Of a stretch of DNA of 64,000 nucleotides, positions 39,409 to 51,731 are shown piece by piece. The stretch spans positions 62,001 through 126,000 of the forward strand of contig NZ_PSZE01000010.1 in assembly GCF_002933465.1 (NCBI RefSeq). The letters are read 5' to 3'. Source of the stretch: Nocardia nova. Lineage in GTDB: Bacteria; Actinomycetota; Actinomycetes; Mycobacteriales; Mycobacteriaceae. How positions within the stretch are numbered: position 1 is the first letter of the stretch; the number at the start of each line of letters is the position of its first letter. The notes beneath the pieces were generated by a model, which searched no databases, had not been told where the DNA came from, and saw only the letters and a program-made list of their open reading frames with translations. A program made the translations under genes and the position numbers.

Positions 39409-40728
39409 ATGCGCGAAGATGGTCCGGTGAGTTTCTGGCCCGCGCCCCACATCGACCATGCCGTCCACGCGACCGTCACCCTGCCCGGGTCCAAATCGAT
39501 CACCAACCGGGCATTGATTCTGGCCGCGCTCGCCGACCGCCCCTCGACGATCTCCGGCGCCCTGCGCAGCCGGGACACCGAGCTGATGATCGCCGGCTTG
39601 CGCGCGATGGGCGCCGAAATCACCGGTGACGGCGACACCCTCGCCGTCACCCCGCCGGCGCAACTGCACAACGCCACCGTCGATTGCGGACTGGCCGGCA
39701 CCGTGATGCGGTTCCTGCCGCCGGTGGCCGCGCTGGCGCATGGCGATGTCGCGTTCTTCGGCGACGAGCAGGCGCGGCTGCGTCCGCTGCACACGATCCT
39801 CGACGCGCTACGCAGCCTCGGCGTCGACATCGACGGCAACACCCTGCCGTTCGTCGTGCACGGCGCCGGGGCGCTGCGCGGCGGGCCGGTCACCATCGAC
39901 GCGTCCGGTTCCTCGCAGTTCGTCTCCGGGCTGCTGTTGTCGGCGGCGCATTTCGAGACCGGGATCATCGTGCACCACGAGGGCGCACCGCTGCCCTCCA
40001 TGCCGCATATCGAGATGACGGTGCACATGCTGCGGCAGGCCGGGGTCCGGGTGGAGGCGCCGGCCGATCCGCGCAAGGAACAGGTCTGGACCGTCGAACC
40101 CGGGCCGATCCACGCCGTCGACTGGGAGGTCGAGCCGGATCTGTCCAACGCCACGCCGTTCCTGGCCGCGGCGGCGGTGACCGGCGGCGAGGTGACGATT
40201 CCGCATTGGCCGCAGCTGACCACCCAGGCCGGAGACGTGATCCGCGAAATCCTGGTCCGGATGGGTGCCGAGGCGCGGCGCTACGACGGCAAGCTCACCG
40301 TGCGTGGCCCGCAGTCCCTCGCCGGCATCGATATCGACCTGCACGATGTGGGCGAGCTGACGCCGACCGTGGCCGCACTCGCCGCACTGGCCGACTCTCC
40401 GTCGCGGCTGCGCGGCATCGCCCATCTACGCGGGCACGAAACCGATCGGCTGGCCGCGCTGACCACCGAGATCAACCGCCTCGGCGGCAATGTCACCGAA
40501 ACCGAGGACGGGCTGAGCATCGAGCCGACCCCGCTGAAGGGCGGCCGGTGGCATTCCTACGCCGATCACCGAATGGCCACGGCGGGAGCGATTCTCGGCC
40601 TGCGCGTGCCCGGGGTGAGCATCGAGGACATCGGCACCACCGCCAAGACGCTGCCCGAATTCGTCACCCTGTGGGACTCGATGCTGGCGGGCGCCGGCGC
40701 CTTATCGGGTGAGGGAGCGGCCCACTGA
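39409..40728 (+). CDS. aroA: 3-phosphoshikimate 1-carboxyvinyltransferase (EPSP synthase)
   Basis: A 439-residue enzyme of the shikimate pathway that joins phosphoenolpyruvate and shikimate 3-phosphate. Visible motifs are [77 protein letters not shown] and [20 protein letters not shown]. The ATG at 39409 has only a weak ribosome site; GTG 39427 (before SFWPAPH) is an equally possible start. The stop overlaps the probable CTG start of rsgA. The position between the SRAP gene and rsgA is the conserved one for this order. Confidence 0.95.
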   Translation: MREDGPVSFWPAPHIDHAVHATVTLPGSKSITNRALILAALADRPSTISGALRSRDTELMIAGLRAMGAEITGDGDTLAVTPPAQLHNATVDCGLAGTVMRFLPPVAALAHGDVAFFGDEQARLRPLHTILDALRSLGVDIDGNTLPFVVHGAGALRGGPVTIDASGSSQFVSGLLLSAAHFETGIIVHHEGAPLPSMPHIEMTVHMLRQAGVRVEAPADPRKEQVWTVEPGPIHAVDWEVEPDLSNATPFLAAAAVTGGEVTIPHWPQLTTQAGDVIREILVRMGAEARRYDGKLTVRGPQSLAGIDIDLHDVGELTPTVAALAALADSPSRLRGIAHLRGHETDRLAALTTEINRLGGNVTETEDGLSIEPTPLKGGRWHSYADHRMATAGAILGLRVPGVSIEDIGTTAKTLPEFVTLWDSMLAGAGALSGEGAAH

Positions 40729-41726
40729 GGCGCCGGGAGTACGACGAATCCGATGTCCGGGTCCGCCCGGGCAGGGGTTCGCGTCCCCGTACCAAGACCC
40801 GGCCGGAACATCGAGATGCGGTGTCGGCCATGGTTGTTTCGGTGGATCGGGGACGGTGGGGGTGCGTGCTCGGCGACGATCCGGATCGCCGCGTGGTCGC
40901 GATGCGGGCGCGGGAACTGGGCCGCACGCCGATCGTGGTCGGCGATCGGGTGGACGTGGTCGGCGACCTGTCCGGCCGGCCCGACACGCTGGCGCGGATC
41001 GTGCGCGTCGCCGATCGCCGAACGGTGTTGCGCCGCACCGCCGATGACACCGATCCCTTCGAACGGATCGTGGTGTCCAACGCCGAACAGTTGTTCATCG
41101 TCGTGGCGCTGGCCGATCCGCCGCCCCGCACCGGCTTCGTCGAACGCGCCATGGTGGCCGCGTATGCCGGTGGGCTGCAACCGATTCTATGCCTGACCAA
41201 ACACGATCTGGCCGCCGATTCCGAATTCGCCGCCGAATTCGCCGATCTGGATCTGACCATCGTCTACGGCGGGCGTGACGATCCACTGGAACCCGTTCGA
41301 GAACTCCTTCGGAATTCGCTGACCTGCCTGCTCGGCCACTCCGGCGTCGGCAAGTCGACGCTGGTGAATCGCCTTGTCCCCGAAGCGGAACGAGCCGTGG
41401 GCACCGTCTCCGGCGTCGGCAAGGGTCGCCACACCTCCACTCAGTCGGTGGCCCTGCCGCTGGACGGCGGCGGCTGGGTCATCGACACCCCCGGCATCCG
41501 TTCCTTCGGCCTCGCCCACATCTCCCCCGACGACGTGATCGCCGCCTTCCCCGACCTGTCCGAGGCCATCGAGGACTGCCCCCGCGGCTGCACCCACCTC
41601 GGTCCGCCCGCCGACCCGGAATGCGCGCTGGACGAAATGCCGGGCAAGGAGCGGCGGGTGGCGGCGATCCGGCTGTTGCTGACCGCGCTGAATTCCAACG
41701 ATCCCTGGGCAGTCGGCGGCAGCTGA
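40725..41726 (+). CDS. rsgA: ribosome small-subunit GTPase RsgA
   Basis: A 333-residue circularly permuted GTPase that checks 30S maturation. An N-terminal OB fold ([20 protein letters not shown]) precedes the GTPase with permuted motifs: LTKHDLAA (G4), [14 protein letters not shown] (G1) and [12 protein letters not shown] (G3). The C-terminal zinc site has [10 protein letters not shown] and ADPEC. Family-like sequence ([20 protein letters not shown]) runs upstream of the first Met (40821) in frame, but no ATG, GTG or TTG is available there. A CTG at 40725 overlaps the aroA stop (CTGA) and has GGGAG 7 bases upstream, so I take it as the start. Confidence 0.9.
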   Translation: MRRREYDESDVRVRPGRGSRPRTKTRPEHRDAVSAMVVSVDRGRWGCVLGDDPDRRVVAMRARELGRTPIVVGDRVDVVGDLSGRPDTLARIVRVADRRTVLRRTADDTDPFERIVVSNAEQLFIVVALADPPPRTGFVERAMVAAYAGGLQPILCLTKHDLAADSEFAAEFADLDLTIVYGGRDDPLEPVRELLRNSLTCLLGHSGVGKSTLVNRLVPEAERAVGTVSGVGKGRHTSTQSVALPLDGGGWVIDTPGIRSFGLAHISPDDVIAAFPDLSEAIEDCPRGCTHLGPPADPECALDEMPGKERRVAAIRLLLTALNSNDPWAVGGS

Positions 41727-41811
41727 ACCCTCTTGTTCTGCGCGCGGGCATGTGGCGGCGGAATGCGATACTTGACATTGCACGAGACGTCCCGACAAGG
41801 AGGGAGGGCTG

Positions 41812-42390
41812 ATGAGCGCGGAGCCGCTGCCTGCCTGGGTCGTCCCGCCGCCCGGCGGTTATACCGCCGATGACCTGGACAAGCTGCCCGACCTGCCCCC
41901 GCACACCGAGCTGATCGATGGGAGTCTCGTCTTCGTGAGCCCGCAGATGAGATTCCATGCACTGGTAATCGATCTGCTCGTATCCGCGCTGCGATCCTCA
42001 GCGCCCTCCGCCCTTCGGGTTCGCCGGGAAATGACGGTGACACTGGGCCCTCGGCAACGCCCGGAGCCGGACCTTATCGTCGTCCACGAATCGGCGGATC
42101 GTGGGGCCGATCAGACCACCTATCTGCCCGAGGATGTCGTCCTGGCGGTCGAAGTCGTTTCGCCGGATTCGATTGTGCGCGACCGCGAACGCAAACCGCA
42201 GTTGTATGCGCGCGCCGGAATCCCCCATTTCTGGCGTGTGGAAAATGACGACGGTCGCGCGGTGGTCTATAGCTACGAACTGGACCCGGCCACCGGCCAA
42301 TACACTCCCACCGGCATCCACCACGATCGCCTCGCACTGTCGGTGCCGTTCGAGCTGGACATCGACCTTACCGAGTATCAGCGGATGTGA
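41812..42390 (+). CDS. Uma2-family (DUF820) putative endonuclease
   Basis: A 192-residue protein of the Uma2 family, which has a PD-(D/E)xK nuclease-like fold. GGYTADDLDKLPDLPPHTEL followed by DGSLVFVSP opens it, EPDLIVV carries an acidic residue, and DVVLAVEVVSPDSIVRDRER with KPQLYARAGIPHFWRV matches the core (Glu-Val-x-Ser and Lys-x3-Tyr). Such genes are abundant in actinomycetes and cyanobacteria but their job is unclear; some may be mobile or defence-related. AAGGAGGG lies just before the ATG. It ends directly against the HxlR gene and is not part of the conserved core order. Confidence 0.8.
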   Translation: MSAEPLPAWVVPPPGGYTADDLDKLPDLPPHTELIDGSLVFVSPQMRFHALVIDLLVSALRSSAPSALRVRREMTVTLGPRQRPEPDLIVVHESADRGADQTTYLPEDVVLAVEVVSPDSIVRDRERKPQLYARAGIPHFWRVENDDGRAVVYSYELDPATGQYTPTGIHHDRLALSVPFELDIDLTEYQRM

Positions 42391-43077
42391 TCAGTCCGCG
42401 CGTTCCGGGCGCGGAGTCGCCGCCAGGGTCGCCTGCCCGAGCCATTGCGGTACCTGCCGCCGAATCGACGCCGGGCCTACGATCTCGGTCGTTTCGTCCC
42501 GGAGCGCCGCTGCCCAGGTCCGGTCGCCGCGCCAGATCTCGGTGAGCTGCCGCAGCGTGCTACGCACGGTGGCCGCGACCTCGAAACCAGGGTCGTAGTC
42601 GCAGATCGCCGCCGTACCCCGCTCGACCAACAGCCACCAGTGCGCCTCCTTGCCGGGTACGTCGGTGAACTCGACCGCCAGGACCGTCCGTTCATCGGGC
42701 CACGCCCGGACCGGTATCGTGCGGCGGATATCCCACAGCAACAGGTGCGGATCCAGATCCCGGTCGCCGAGATCGCCGATCCAGCGCACCCCCCACGTTC
42801 CGAGCGCCTGTACGACGGTCGACAGTTCCCGTCCGGCCTCGGTCAGGATGTAGGCGGCGCGTCCATCCGCACCGATCTCGCGACGCAGCACCCCCGACCG
42901 CTCCAGCGAGCGTAGACGCCGCGACAGTAGCGCGGGCGACATCTTCGGATTGCCCCGCCGCAACTCGTTGAAATGCGTACTGCCCAAGAGTAATTCGCGC
43001 ACGACCAGCAACGTCCACCGCTCGTCGAGGACGTCCATTGCCTTGGCGATCGGGCAGAACTCCCCGTAGCCGGACAC
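42391..43077 (-). CDS. HxlR-type regulator with C-terminal extension
   Basis: A 228-residue protein. Residues 1-100 form an HxlR winged helix (FCPIAKAMDVLDERWTLLVV, RELLLGSTHFNELRRGNPKM, SPALLSRRLRSLERSGVLRR) with Cys8 in the typical N-terminal place. The extra 120 residues (GDLGDRDLDPHLLLWDIRRT onwards, with EAHWWLLVERG) look like a small alpha/beta domain of the SCP2-like kind seen in longer HxlR proteins. It is divergent from a methyltransferase gene 81 bases away, its probable target. The ligand or redox signal is unknown. Confidence 0.83.
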   Translation of the reverse strand: MSGYGEFCPIAKAMDVLDERWTLLVVRELLLGSTHFNELRRGNPKMSPALLSRRLRSLERSGVLRREIGADGRAAYILTEAGRELSTVVQALGTWGVRWIGDLGDRDLDPHLLLWDIRRTIPVRAWPDERTVLAVEFTDVPGKEAHWWLLVERGTAAICDYDPGFEVAATVRSTLRQLTEIWRGDRTWAAALRDETTEIVGPASIRRQVPQWLGQATLAATPRPERAD

Positions 43078-43158
43078 ACCACCAGTAGACCACTCGGCGC
43101 GCCCCGGGTACAGATGTTGAACTGGCCGGTCCTACCGCGGCCGCCGGATGCTTGTGAT

Positions 43159-43989
43159 ATGACAGCTATCCACCACACCCAGCAATCACCCATCGACCTC
43201 ACCGAACGCACACACGCACTCTGGGCCCTCGGCGACTATCCCCGGGTCGCGGAGACCGTTATCCCCGGCCTGGGCCGGCGCCTGGTTCGAGCCTGCGATA
43301 TCGGTCCCGGCCGGCGAGTGCTCGACATCGCCGCCGGAGCGGGGAATGCGGCCATTCCGGCGGCCGAAACCGGCGCGGACGTCATCGCCAGTGACCTGAC
43401 GCCGGAAATGTTCGAGGCGGGCCGGGCCGCCGCGGCCGCCCGCGGTGTCCGCCTCACCTGGCAGACCGCCGACGCCCAGGCACTGCCGTACGACGACGGC
43501 CGATTCGACGTCGCCATGTCCTGCGTCGGCATCATGTTCGCCCCGTCGCATCGGGCAGCCGCCGACGAACTGCTCCGAGTGACCGCACCGAACGCGACGA
43601 TCGGGCTGATCAACTGGACGCCGGAGGGATTCATCGGCGAAATGTTCGCCATCACGAAACGGTTCGCGCCGCCACCGCCGCCCGGCGCACAATCGCCGCT
43701 GCTCTGGGGCACCGCCGACCACGTGCGGGAACTGTTCGCCGACCGCGTCACCGACCTGCACATGCAGCGCGAATTCGCGACGGTGGAGTGTTTCGCCGAT
43801 GGGGACCGGTTCCGTGACTTCTTCAAAACGAACTACGGTCCCACGGTCGCCGTGTACAAAGCCCTGGCCGGCGACCCGGACCGCACTGCCGAACTGGACC
43901 GCGCCCTCGCCGACCTGGCCGCTCGCCACGATCTCGGCGGCGGGCGGATGCGCTGGGAGTATCTCCTGGTCACCGGCAGGCGGGCGTGA
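43159..43989 (+). CDS. class I SAM-dependent methyltransferase
   Basis: A 276-residue methyltransferase. SAM motif I is VLDIAAGAGNAAIPAAETGA, motif II is VIASDLTPEMFEAGRAAAAA and the later TADAQALPYDDGRFDVAMSC with GIMFAPSHRAAADELLRVTA is typical of UbiE/COQ5-like small-molecule enzymes. It starts at ATG 43159; a longer frame from 43114 lacks similarity. The substrate is unknown. Divergence from the HxlR regulator suggests inducible modification of a toxic or signalling compound. Confidence 0.88.
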   Translation: MTAIHHTQQSPIDLTERTHALWALGDYPRVAETVIPGLGRRLVRACDIGPGRRVLDIAAGAGNAAIPAAETGADVIASDLTPEMFEAGRAAAAARGVRLTWQTADAQALPYDDGRFDVAMSCVGIMFAPSHRAAADELLRVTAPNATIGLINWTPEGFIGEMFAITKRFAPPPPPGAQSPLLWGTADHVRELFADRVTDLHMQREFATVECFADGDRFRDFFKTNYGPTVAVYKALAGDPDRTAELDRALADLAARHDLGGGRMRWEYLLVTGRRA

Positions 43990-44139
43990 TCACCGTTCCG
44001 TTTCGCCGCGCGGGCGGCCGGATATTCGACGGAGCCACCCGGCTGTGTGCGAACCGGCCTTCGACGAAGCCGACCGTATGCGCCGGATTAGCCGTTCGCC
44101 CACCTGCTCATTCCCGTTGTTGAGAAGTCACAGCCCGTG

Positions 44140-44232
44140 ATGCGTGCCGTCAAGGACTGGGCGGAGGACAACATGGATCAGGTCCACGCGGCCCGCGAGC
44201 GCTACGAACAGCACTCCGAAGCCGCCCTGTAG
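44140..44232 (+). CDS. unrecognised short frame or gene tail
   Basis: The frame reads MRAVKDWAEDNMDQVHAARE and RYEQHSEAAL. In-frame sequence without a start extends upstream as PFAHLLIPVVEKSQPV from about 44092. Charged-helix composition is protein-like, so this is either a 30-residue peptide starting at ATG 44140 or the tail of a lost gene. No ribosome site is convincing. The remainder of 43990-44329 holds nothing else I can name. Confidence 0.3.
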   Translation: MRAVKDWAEDNMDQVHAARERYEQHSEAAL

Positions 44233-44329
44233 ACGCTCACGCACTCCCTCGGAGGCGCGTTGCGGTGTCGGCCAGGCCACTTGGGTTCACCCATGGCGTC
44301 GCCGAGGACGCATCCGCCCCTTCACGAAA

Positions 44330-44362
44330 GCGGCCGGCCCACCTGATCGGTGAACCGGCCGC
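44330..44362 (-). terminator. hairpin downstream of secA
   Basis: GCGGCCGG (44330-44337) pairs with CCGGCCGC (44355-44362), and CACC/GGTG can extend the stem inside the 17-base gap. It lies 15 bases beyond the secA stop. Confidence 0.6.
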
Positions 44363-44376
44363 CTCATTCGCCGAAA

Positions 44377-47214
<2,838 letters not shown>

Positions 47215-47466
47215 GGGTCTCGTCAGTCCTCTGGTCGATGTTGTCGTCTTGCAGTGCTACATCCTCGGCACACCGCACTACTCGCGGCATACCGAAGCCC
47301 CCGCCACATCGTATGGGCGAAATTCCCGGCGCGCGGATAAGCGGCATCGTCCATGGTAATGCGGCCTCCATCGTAGGCGCCGCCGTGTCAGAACATCCAC
47401 GGACAGCGGTGGCCCAGCGGCGCCCGGCAGTGATCGATCACACTTCGGCACGACACGCGGCCGCGA

Positions 47467-48045
47467 TCACCGCATGCGCAGGGCACTCACTCGCCACCGT
47501 CCGCGGCGCAGAACCAAACGCGCGGCGACGGCGAAACGGCGCTGCCCCCGCTCGTATCCGCCGCACACCTCCGCAGCGCTCGCGGTGACCTCGGCGAGCT
47601 TCACGGTCACGAGCACCGCCGTACCGAGACGGCGCTCCGCGGCGGCGGTGCGGGCGAGCGTTTCGACGGCGGCCAGCACGGTCGGCTCCACCACCGGACG
47701 CAACTGCCCCAGCGGACGCCGCCCGTCGACGACCTCGAGTACCAGCCGCAGCGACCGCTCCGCAAAATACGCTGCGGCCGAACCACTGTCGTTGCCGCCG
47801 GAGATTTCGGACGACACCGGCACACCGGCGCCGGAGCCCGGCGAGCGGCCGTCGTGCGCGGACCGGCGCGGCGTCCGCAGTCGCGGCACAGCGTGCTCGG
47901 CCGTCCCCCGATCGAGCGGCTTACCAGCAGTTAGATCACCGGAACTCCTCGGATTACCGGAACTCCTCGGATCCAACGGCGGTTCGAATACCGGCGCGCG
48001 GCGGGCGCGGCGGGTGTATACCGGGCTTGCAGAAGACTCGAGCAT
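47467..48045 (-). CDS. Rv3235 family protein
   Basis: A 192-residue protein with a disordered Arg/Pro/Ser-rich N-terminal half and a conserved C-terminal domain of about 100 residues (FAERSLRLVLEVVDGRRPLG, QLRPVVEPTVLAAVETLART, TVKLAEVTASAAEVCGGYER). The C-terminal domain defines the Rv3235 family found beside secA1 in mycobacteria. ATG 48045 has GGGGAG 8 bases upstream; the longer Met at 48099 reads through it. RSSG is repeated in the N-terminal part (PRSSGNPRSSG). The function is unknown. It lies upstream of secA on the same strand with a 250-base gap. Confidence 0.75.
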   Translation of the reverse strand: MLESSASPVYTRRARRAPVFEPPLDPRSSGNPRSSGDLTAGKPLDRGTAEHAVPRLRTPRRSAHDGRSPGSGAGVPVSSEISGGNDSGSAAAYFAERSLRLVLEVVDGRRPLGQLRPVVEPTVLAAVETLARTAAAERRLGTAVLVTVKLAEVTASAAEVCGGYERGQRRFAVAARLVLRRGRWRVSALRMR

Positions 48046-48217
48046 TCGACACTCCCCCTGGGTCGGCATGCTTGGGCACGGATCGAACCAGCATGCCATG
48101 CCCGGCGTCGGCGACGGCGGAATTCCGACGCCGACGCGACAAGTCCCACACAGTCACGCGCAGATGGTTTGTGTCACTCCACAATGGAGAGCGGCAACGG
48201 AGAGGAGCTCGGACAGC

Positions 48218-49639
48218 GTGATCACGAGACTGACGCCGCAGGACGCGTCGTTCTTCCGGCTCGAGTCGAGTAGCAATCCCATGCACATCGGCTCTCTCGC
48301 GATCGTGCGCGTCGCCCCCGAGGACCCCGGCGACGGTTCGGCGTGCGTGGACTACCAGACGCTGCTGGACCTGGTCGACAGCCGGTTGTCGATGGTGCCG
48401 CGCTACCGCCGCAAGGTCCGCGAGGTCCCGTTCAAAGTAGGGCGCCCGGTCTGGGTCGAGGACAGCCGCTTCGACCTCACCTATCACGTGCGGCGATCGG
48501 CGCTGCCGGCTCCGGGCTCCGACGAGCAGCTCTACGAACTGGTCGGGCGGCTGTCGTCGCGACCGCTCGACCCGAGCCGGCCGCTGTGGGAGATGTACCT
48601 GATCGAAGGCCTGTCCGAGGACCGCTGCGCGATCTTCACCAAAACCCATTCGGCGCTGGTAGACGGTGAGACCGCGCTCGAGATCGGCCACGTCATCCTG
48701 GACTCGGGGCCCTCGCCGCGGGTGGTCGCACCCGATACCTGGGTGGCCCACCGCGAACCCAGCGACATGGAACTGCTGGGTATGTCGCTGGCCGAAATGG
48801 CGACCCAGCCCGCGACGGCGTGGGAAGTCGTCCGCGATGCCGGCGCCAACGCGTCGGCGGTGCTGGCGGCCGCGGGCAAGGCGGTCGACGCTGCGGTCAA
48901 TCGGGTGCGCGCGGCCGGGCGGACGGCGCCCGACAGCCCCTTCAACACCTCGATCTCGCGGTGCCGCCGGTTCGATATCGCACGGACCGACCTCGAGGAC
49001 TATCGCCTCATTCGACGACACTTCGGCTGTTCCATCAACGACGCCATCCTGGCCGTGGTGACCGGCGCGCTGCGGATATTCCTGCAATCACGCGGTGAGG
49101 TGCTGGTCGGATCGGCGGTGCTGCGAGCGGTGGTGCCGATGTCGGTCTACGTCGACGGGCCGCCCGACGACACCGTGCGCCCGTCCAGCGAGGTCTCCTC
49201 GTTCCTGATCGATCTGCCGGTGGGAGAGCAGAATCCGGTGATGCGGCTGTCGCACATCTCGCATGCCACGGCCGAGAATTCCCGGCATCGGCGTGGCGTG
49301 CGGGCGCGCACCCTGGTTCACTTGGCCGGCTTCGCCCCGGCCAGCCTGCACGCGATGAGTGTGCGGGCGGCGAGTACGTTCGCAGAACACACATTCAACT
49401 TGGTGATCACCAACGCCCCGGGTCCGCAGCGGCCGATGTACATCGGCGGCGCACGGATGCTGGAGATGTATCCGGTATCGCCGTTGCTGCGCAATCAGGC
49501 GTCGAGCATCGGAATCACGTCCTACGACGGACGTGTGTTCTACGGTCTCAATGCCGACCGCGAGGCGATGGCCGATATCGCCGTACTGGCGGCGGCGGTG
49601 CGCGAATCCATGGAGGAGATGCTCGGTGCCTGCGTCTGA
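48218..49639 (+). CDS. WS/DGAT-type acyltransferase
   Basis: A 473-residue wax ester synthase/diacylglycerol acyltransferase family protein, which esterifies fatty acyl-CoA onto alcohols or diacylglycerol. LTPQDASFFRLESSSNPMHI, RPLWEMYLIEGLSEDRCAIF and the C-terminal TNAPGPQRPMYIGGARMLEM are family signatures. The catalytic HHxxxDG appears as His144-Ser145-x3-Asp149-Gly150 (THSALVDG): the second His is replaced but the catalytic first of the pair can align to His144. GTG 48218 follows GGAGAGGAG. Its end overlaps the DUF6912 gene by 14 bases. A tgs-type gene occurs in this region in mycobacteria. Confidence 0.88.
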   Translation: MITRLTPQDASFFRLESSSNPMHIGSLAIVRVAPEDPGDGSACVDYQTLLDLVDSRLSMVPRYRRKVREVPFKVGRPVWVEDSRFDLTYHVRRSALPAPGSDEQLYELVGRLSSRPLDPSRPLWEMYLIEGLSEDRCAIFTKTHSALVDGETALEIGHVILDSGPSPRVVAPDTWVAHREPSDMELLGMSLAEMATQPATAWEVVRDAGANASAVLAAAGKAVDAAVNRVRAAGRTAPDSPFNTSISRCRRFDIARTDLEDYRLIRRHFGCSINDAILAVVTGALRIFLQSRGEVLVGSAVLRAVVPMSVYVDGPPDDTVRPSSEVSSFLIDLPVGEQNPVMRLSHISHATAENSRHRRGVRARTLVHLAGFAPASLHAMSVRAASTFAEHTFNLVITNAPGPQRPMYIGGARMLEMYPVSPLLRNQASSIGITSYDGRVFYGLNADREAMADIAVLAAAVRESMEEMLGACV

Positions 49640-50234
49640 TCAGGGCAAGCTACGCGTCTATGTCCCGGCCACCATCGCCATGCTCCGAGAGTTGGTGGCG
49701 CAGCGCGAAATTCGCGCGGTGAACGACACCGCCTTCGCGGTCACCCCCGCGTTGCGCGAGGCCTACGCCTCCGGCGACGACGAGGAACTGTCCGAGGTGG
49801 CGATGGGCGAGGCGGCGCGCGCATCGCTGCGGCTGCTCGCCGAGGAACGCGAATCCGCCCTGCTGCATGCCGAAGACGGCGATGCCGAATCGGCGGCCGA
49901 TGCCGATCCGGACGCCGCCGAAGACGCCGGATCGTCGTATTCGGCGCCCGTCTACCGCCGTGCCGTCATCGCCGCCGATGTGACGGGCACGACCCTGCGC
50001 TCCGATCTCGACGATGCGGTGGTCCGGCTGTCCGGACCGATCACCTACAAGCGCATCGCCTCGGTGCACGTCGACCTGGCCGAGGCCGAACCGCAGGTCG
50101 CGAAGGCCGTCGACGTCATCGACGCGGCCGATCTGGGCGATCCGGACGCGGAATTCGTGCTGGGCGACGCGGAGGATCACCAACTGGCTTGGTACGCGGC
50201 ACAGGAGTTGCCGTTCCTGCTCGACCTCCTCTGA
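49626..50234 (+). CDS. DUF6912 family protein
   Basis: A 202-residue protein of unknown function conserved in actinomycetes. It begins LRVYVPATIAMLRELVAQRE and has TPALREAYASGDDEELSEVA, MGEAARASLRLLA and the C-terminal DHQLAWYAAQELPFLLDLL. An Ala/Asp-rich insert (EDGDAESAADADPDAAEDAG) splits the two parts. GTG 49626 lies within the end of the WS/DGAT gene, so they are translationally coupled. The protein is cytoplasmic and acidic. No motif shows an activity. Confidence 0.75.
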   Translation: MPASDQGKLRVYVPATIAMLRELVAQREIRAVNDTAFAVTPALREAYASGDDEELSEVAMGEAARASLRLLAEERESALLHAEDGDAESAADADPDAAEDAGSSYSAPVYRRAVIAADVTGTTLRSDLDDAVVRLSGPITYKRIASVHVDLAEAEPQVAKAVDVIDAADLGDPDAEFVLGDAEDHQLAWYAAQELPFLLDLL

Positions 50235-50303
50235 TCCGCCCGCTAACCTACGATGCCGTAACCTTGGCTCGAAGGGTGCGCCGCAGGCGCGTGATCACAG
50301 GAA

Positions 50304-51488
50304 ATGAGCATTCGCACGATGGTGTCGAAATCGGTACAAGGCCTGCGGGCATGGCTCGAGGCCCCGGTCGCCGACGCGAAGATGGCCGGGCGGACCCGCC
50401 TGGACGCGCTGCGCGGCGCGGCCGCCCGCATCACTACCCCGCTGCTGCCCGACGATTATCTGCATCTGGTGAATCCGCTGTGGTCGGCGCGGGAACTGCG
50501 CGGACGGATCGTCGAGGTCCGCAAGGAGACCGCCGATTCGGTGACCCTGGTGATCAAGCCGGGCTGGGGTTTCGATTTCACCTTCACCCCCGGTCAGTAC
50601 ATCGGCATCGGAGTCCTGGTCGACGGACGCTGGCACTGGCGGTCGTATTCGCTGACCTGCCCGCCGGACTGGACCCATCCGGACAACCGCGCCGAACGGG
50701 TGATCTCGATCGCGGTGAAGGCGATGCCGGAGGGCTTCCTGTCCAGCCACCTGGTCAACGGCGTGCCGCAGGGCACGGTGGTGCGCCTGGCCGCGCCACA
50801 GGGCGGGTTCGTCCTGCCGGAGCCGCCGCCGGCGAAGGTGTTGTTCATCACCGCGGGCAGCGGCATCACCCCGGTGATGGCCATGCTGCGGACCATGGAC
50901 CGCCGCGCGGCCGACCGCACCGACGGCGACGCGATGGACGACATCGTGCACATCCATTCCGCCCGGACCGCCGAGGACGTCATGTTCGGCGCGGAACTGC
51001 GGGCGCTGCACGCCAAGCATCCTGGCTTTACCGCCCATGTCCACCTCACCGGTGAGCAGGGCAAATTCGATCTGGCCGATCTCGACAGCCGGTTCCCGGA
51101 CTGGCGTGAGCGCGAAACCTGGGCCTGCGGTCCGGCCGGCCTGCTCAACGATGTCGAGAAGCATTGGGCCGCAGCGGGTATCAGCGACAAGCTGCATGTC
51201 GAGCGGTTCGAGGTGGAGCGTTCGGCGGTCGGCGAGGGCGGCACGGTGACCTTCGCCCGCACCGATCGAAGCACCGAGGTCGACGGCGCCACCAGCCTGC
51301 TCGAGGCCGGTGAGGCCGCGGGCGTGCAGATGCCGTTCGGCTGCCGGATGGGTATCTGCCAGACCTGCGTGGTCACCCTGACCGACGGGCACGTGCGCGA
51401 CCTGCGCAACGGCGCCGAACACCAGGCCGGGGAGAAGGTGCAGACCTGCATCTCGGCCGCGGCCGGCGACTGCACCCTGGACGTGTGA
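50304..51488 (+). CDS. ferredoxin reductase partner of the DesA3-type desaturase (Rv3230c-like)
   Basis: A 394-residue electron-transfer flavoprotein. It has an FAD/FMN-binding reductase fold ([20 protein letters not shown] with SYSLTC), an NAD(P) site ([20 protein letters not shown], ending in [17 protein letters not shown]) and a C-terminal 2Fe-2S domain ([15 protein letters not shown], then [12 protein letters not shown]). It resembles the oxidoreductase that serves DesA3 in M. tuberculosis. It stands 244 bases upstream of the first desaturase on the same strand. It passes NADPH electrons to the membrane di-iron desaturases. Confidence 0.9.
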   Translation: MSIRTMVSKSVQGLRAWLEAPVADAKMAGRTRLDALRGAAARITTPLLPDDYLHLVNPLWSARELRGRIVEVRKETADSVTLVIKPGWGFDFTFTPGQYIGIGVLVDGRWHWRSYSLTCPPDWTHPDNRAERVISIAVKAMPEGFLSSHLVNGVPQGTVVRLAAPQGGFVLPEPPPAKVLFITAGSGITPVMAMLRTMDRRAADRTDGDAMDDIVHIHSARTAEDVMFGAELRALHAKHPGFTAHVHLTGEQGKFDLADLDSRFPDWRERETWACGPAGLLNDVEKHWAAAGISDKLHVERFEVERSAVGEGGTVTFARTDRSTEVDGATSLLEAGEAAGVQMPFGCRMGICQTCVVTLTDGHVRDLRNGAEHQAGEKVQTCISAAAGDCTLDV

Positions 51489-51585
51489 GTCGCGTTCCGG
51501 TGGTGTTCACCCGTTCGCCCCGCAGCGGCGCGAGCGATCACCATCGGTTACCGATACTCTGAAGAGGACAAGACCGAGACCTCCC

Positions 51586-51657
51586 ACCGAAGCGCGGCGG
51601 AGCGATTTCACCGAAGCGCGGCGGAGGCATTCCATCGAAGCGCAGCGGAGGCAATCC
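51586..51657 (+). repeat. three tandem 24-base repeats with degenerate downstream copies
   Basis: Units at 51586-51609, 51610-51633 and 51634-51657 share the core CGAAGCGCGGCGGAG with few changes. Shorter relatives with GCGGAGGCATT follow near 51679 and 51713, ending just before the desaturase GTG at 51732. The period of 24 keeps the frame of the desaturase (HRSAAERF, HRSAAEAF, HRSAAEAI) but no start codon precedes them, so they are probably untranslated. Confidence 0.8.
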
Positions 51658-51731
51658 GATACCGGCCCGCCGACGCGATGCGGAGGCATTCATTCGAAAC
51701 CGCCGGAGCGAAGCGGAGGCATTGCAGGACC

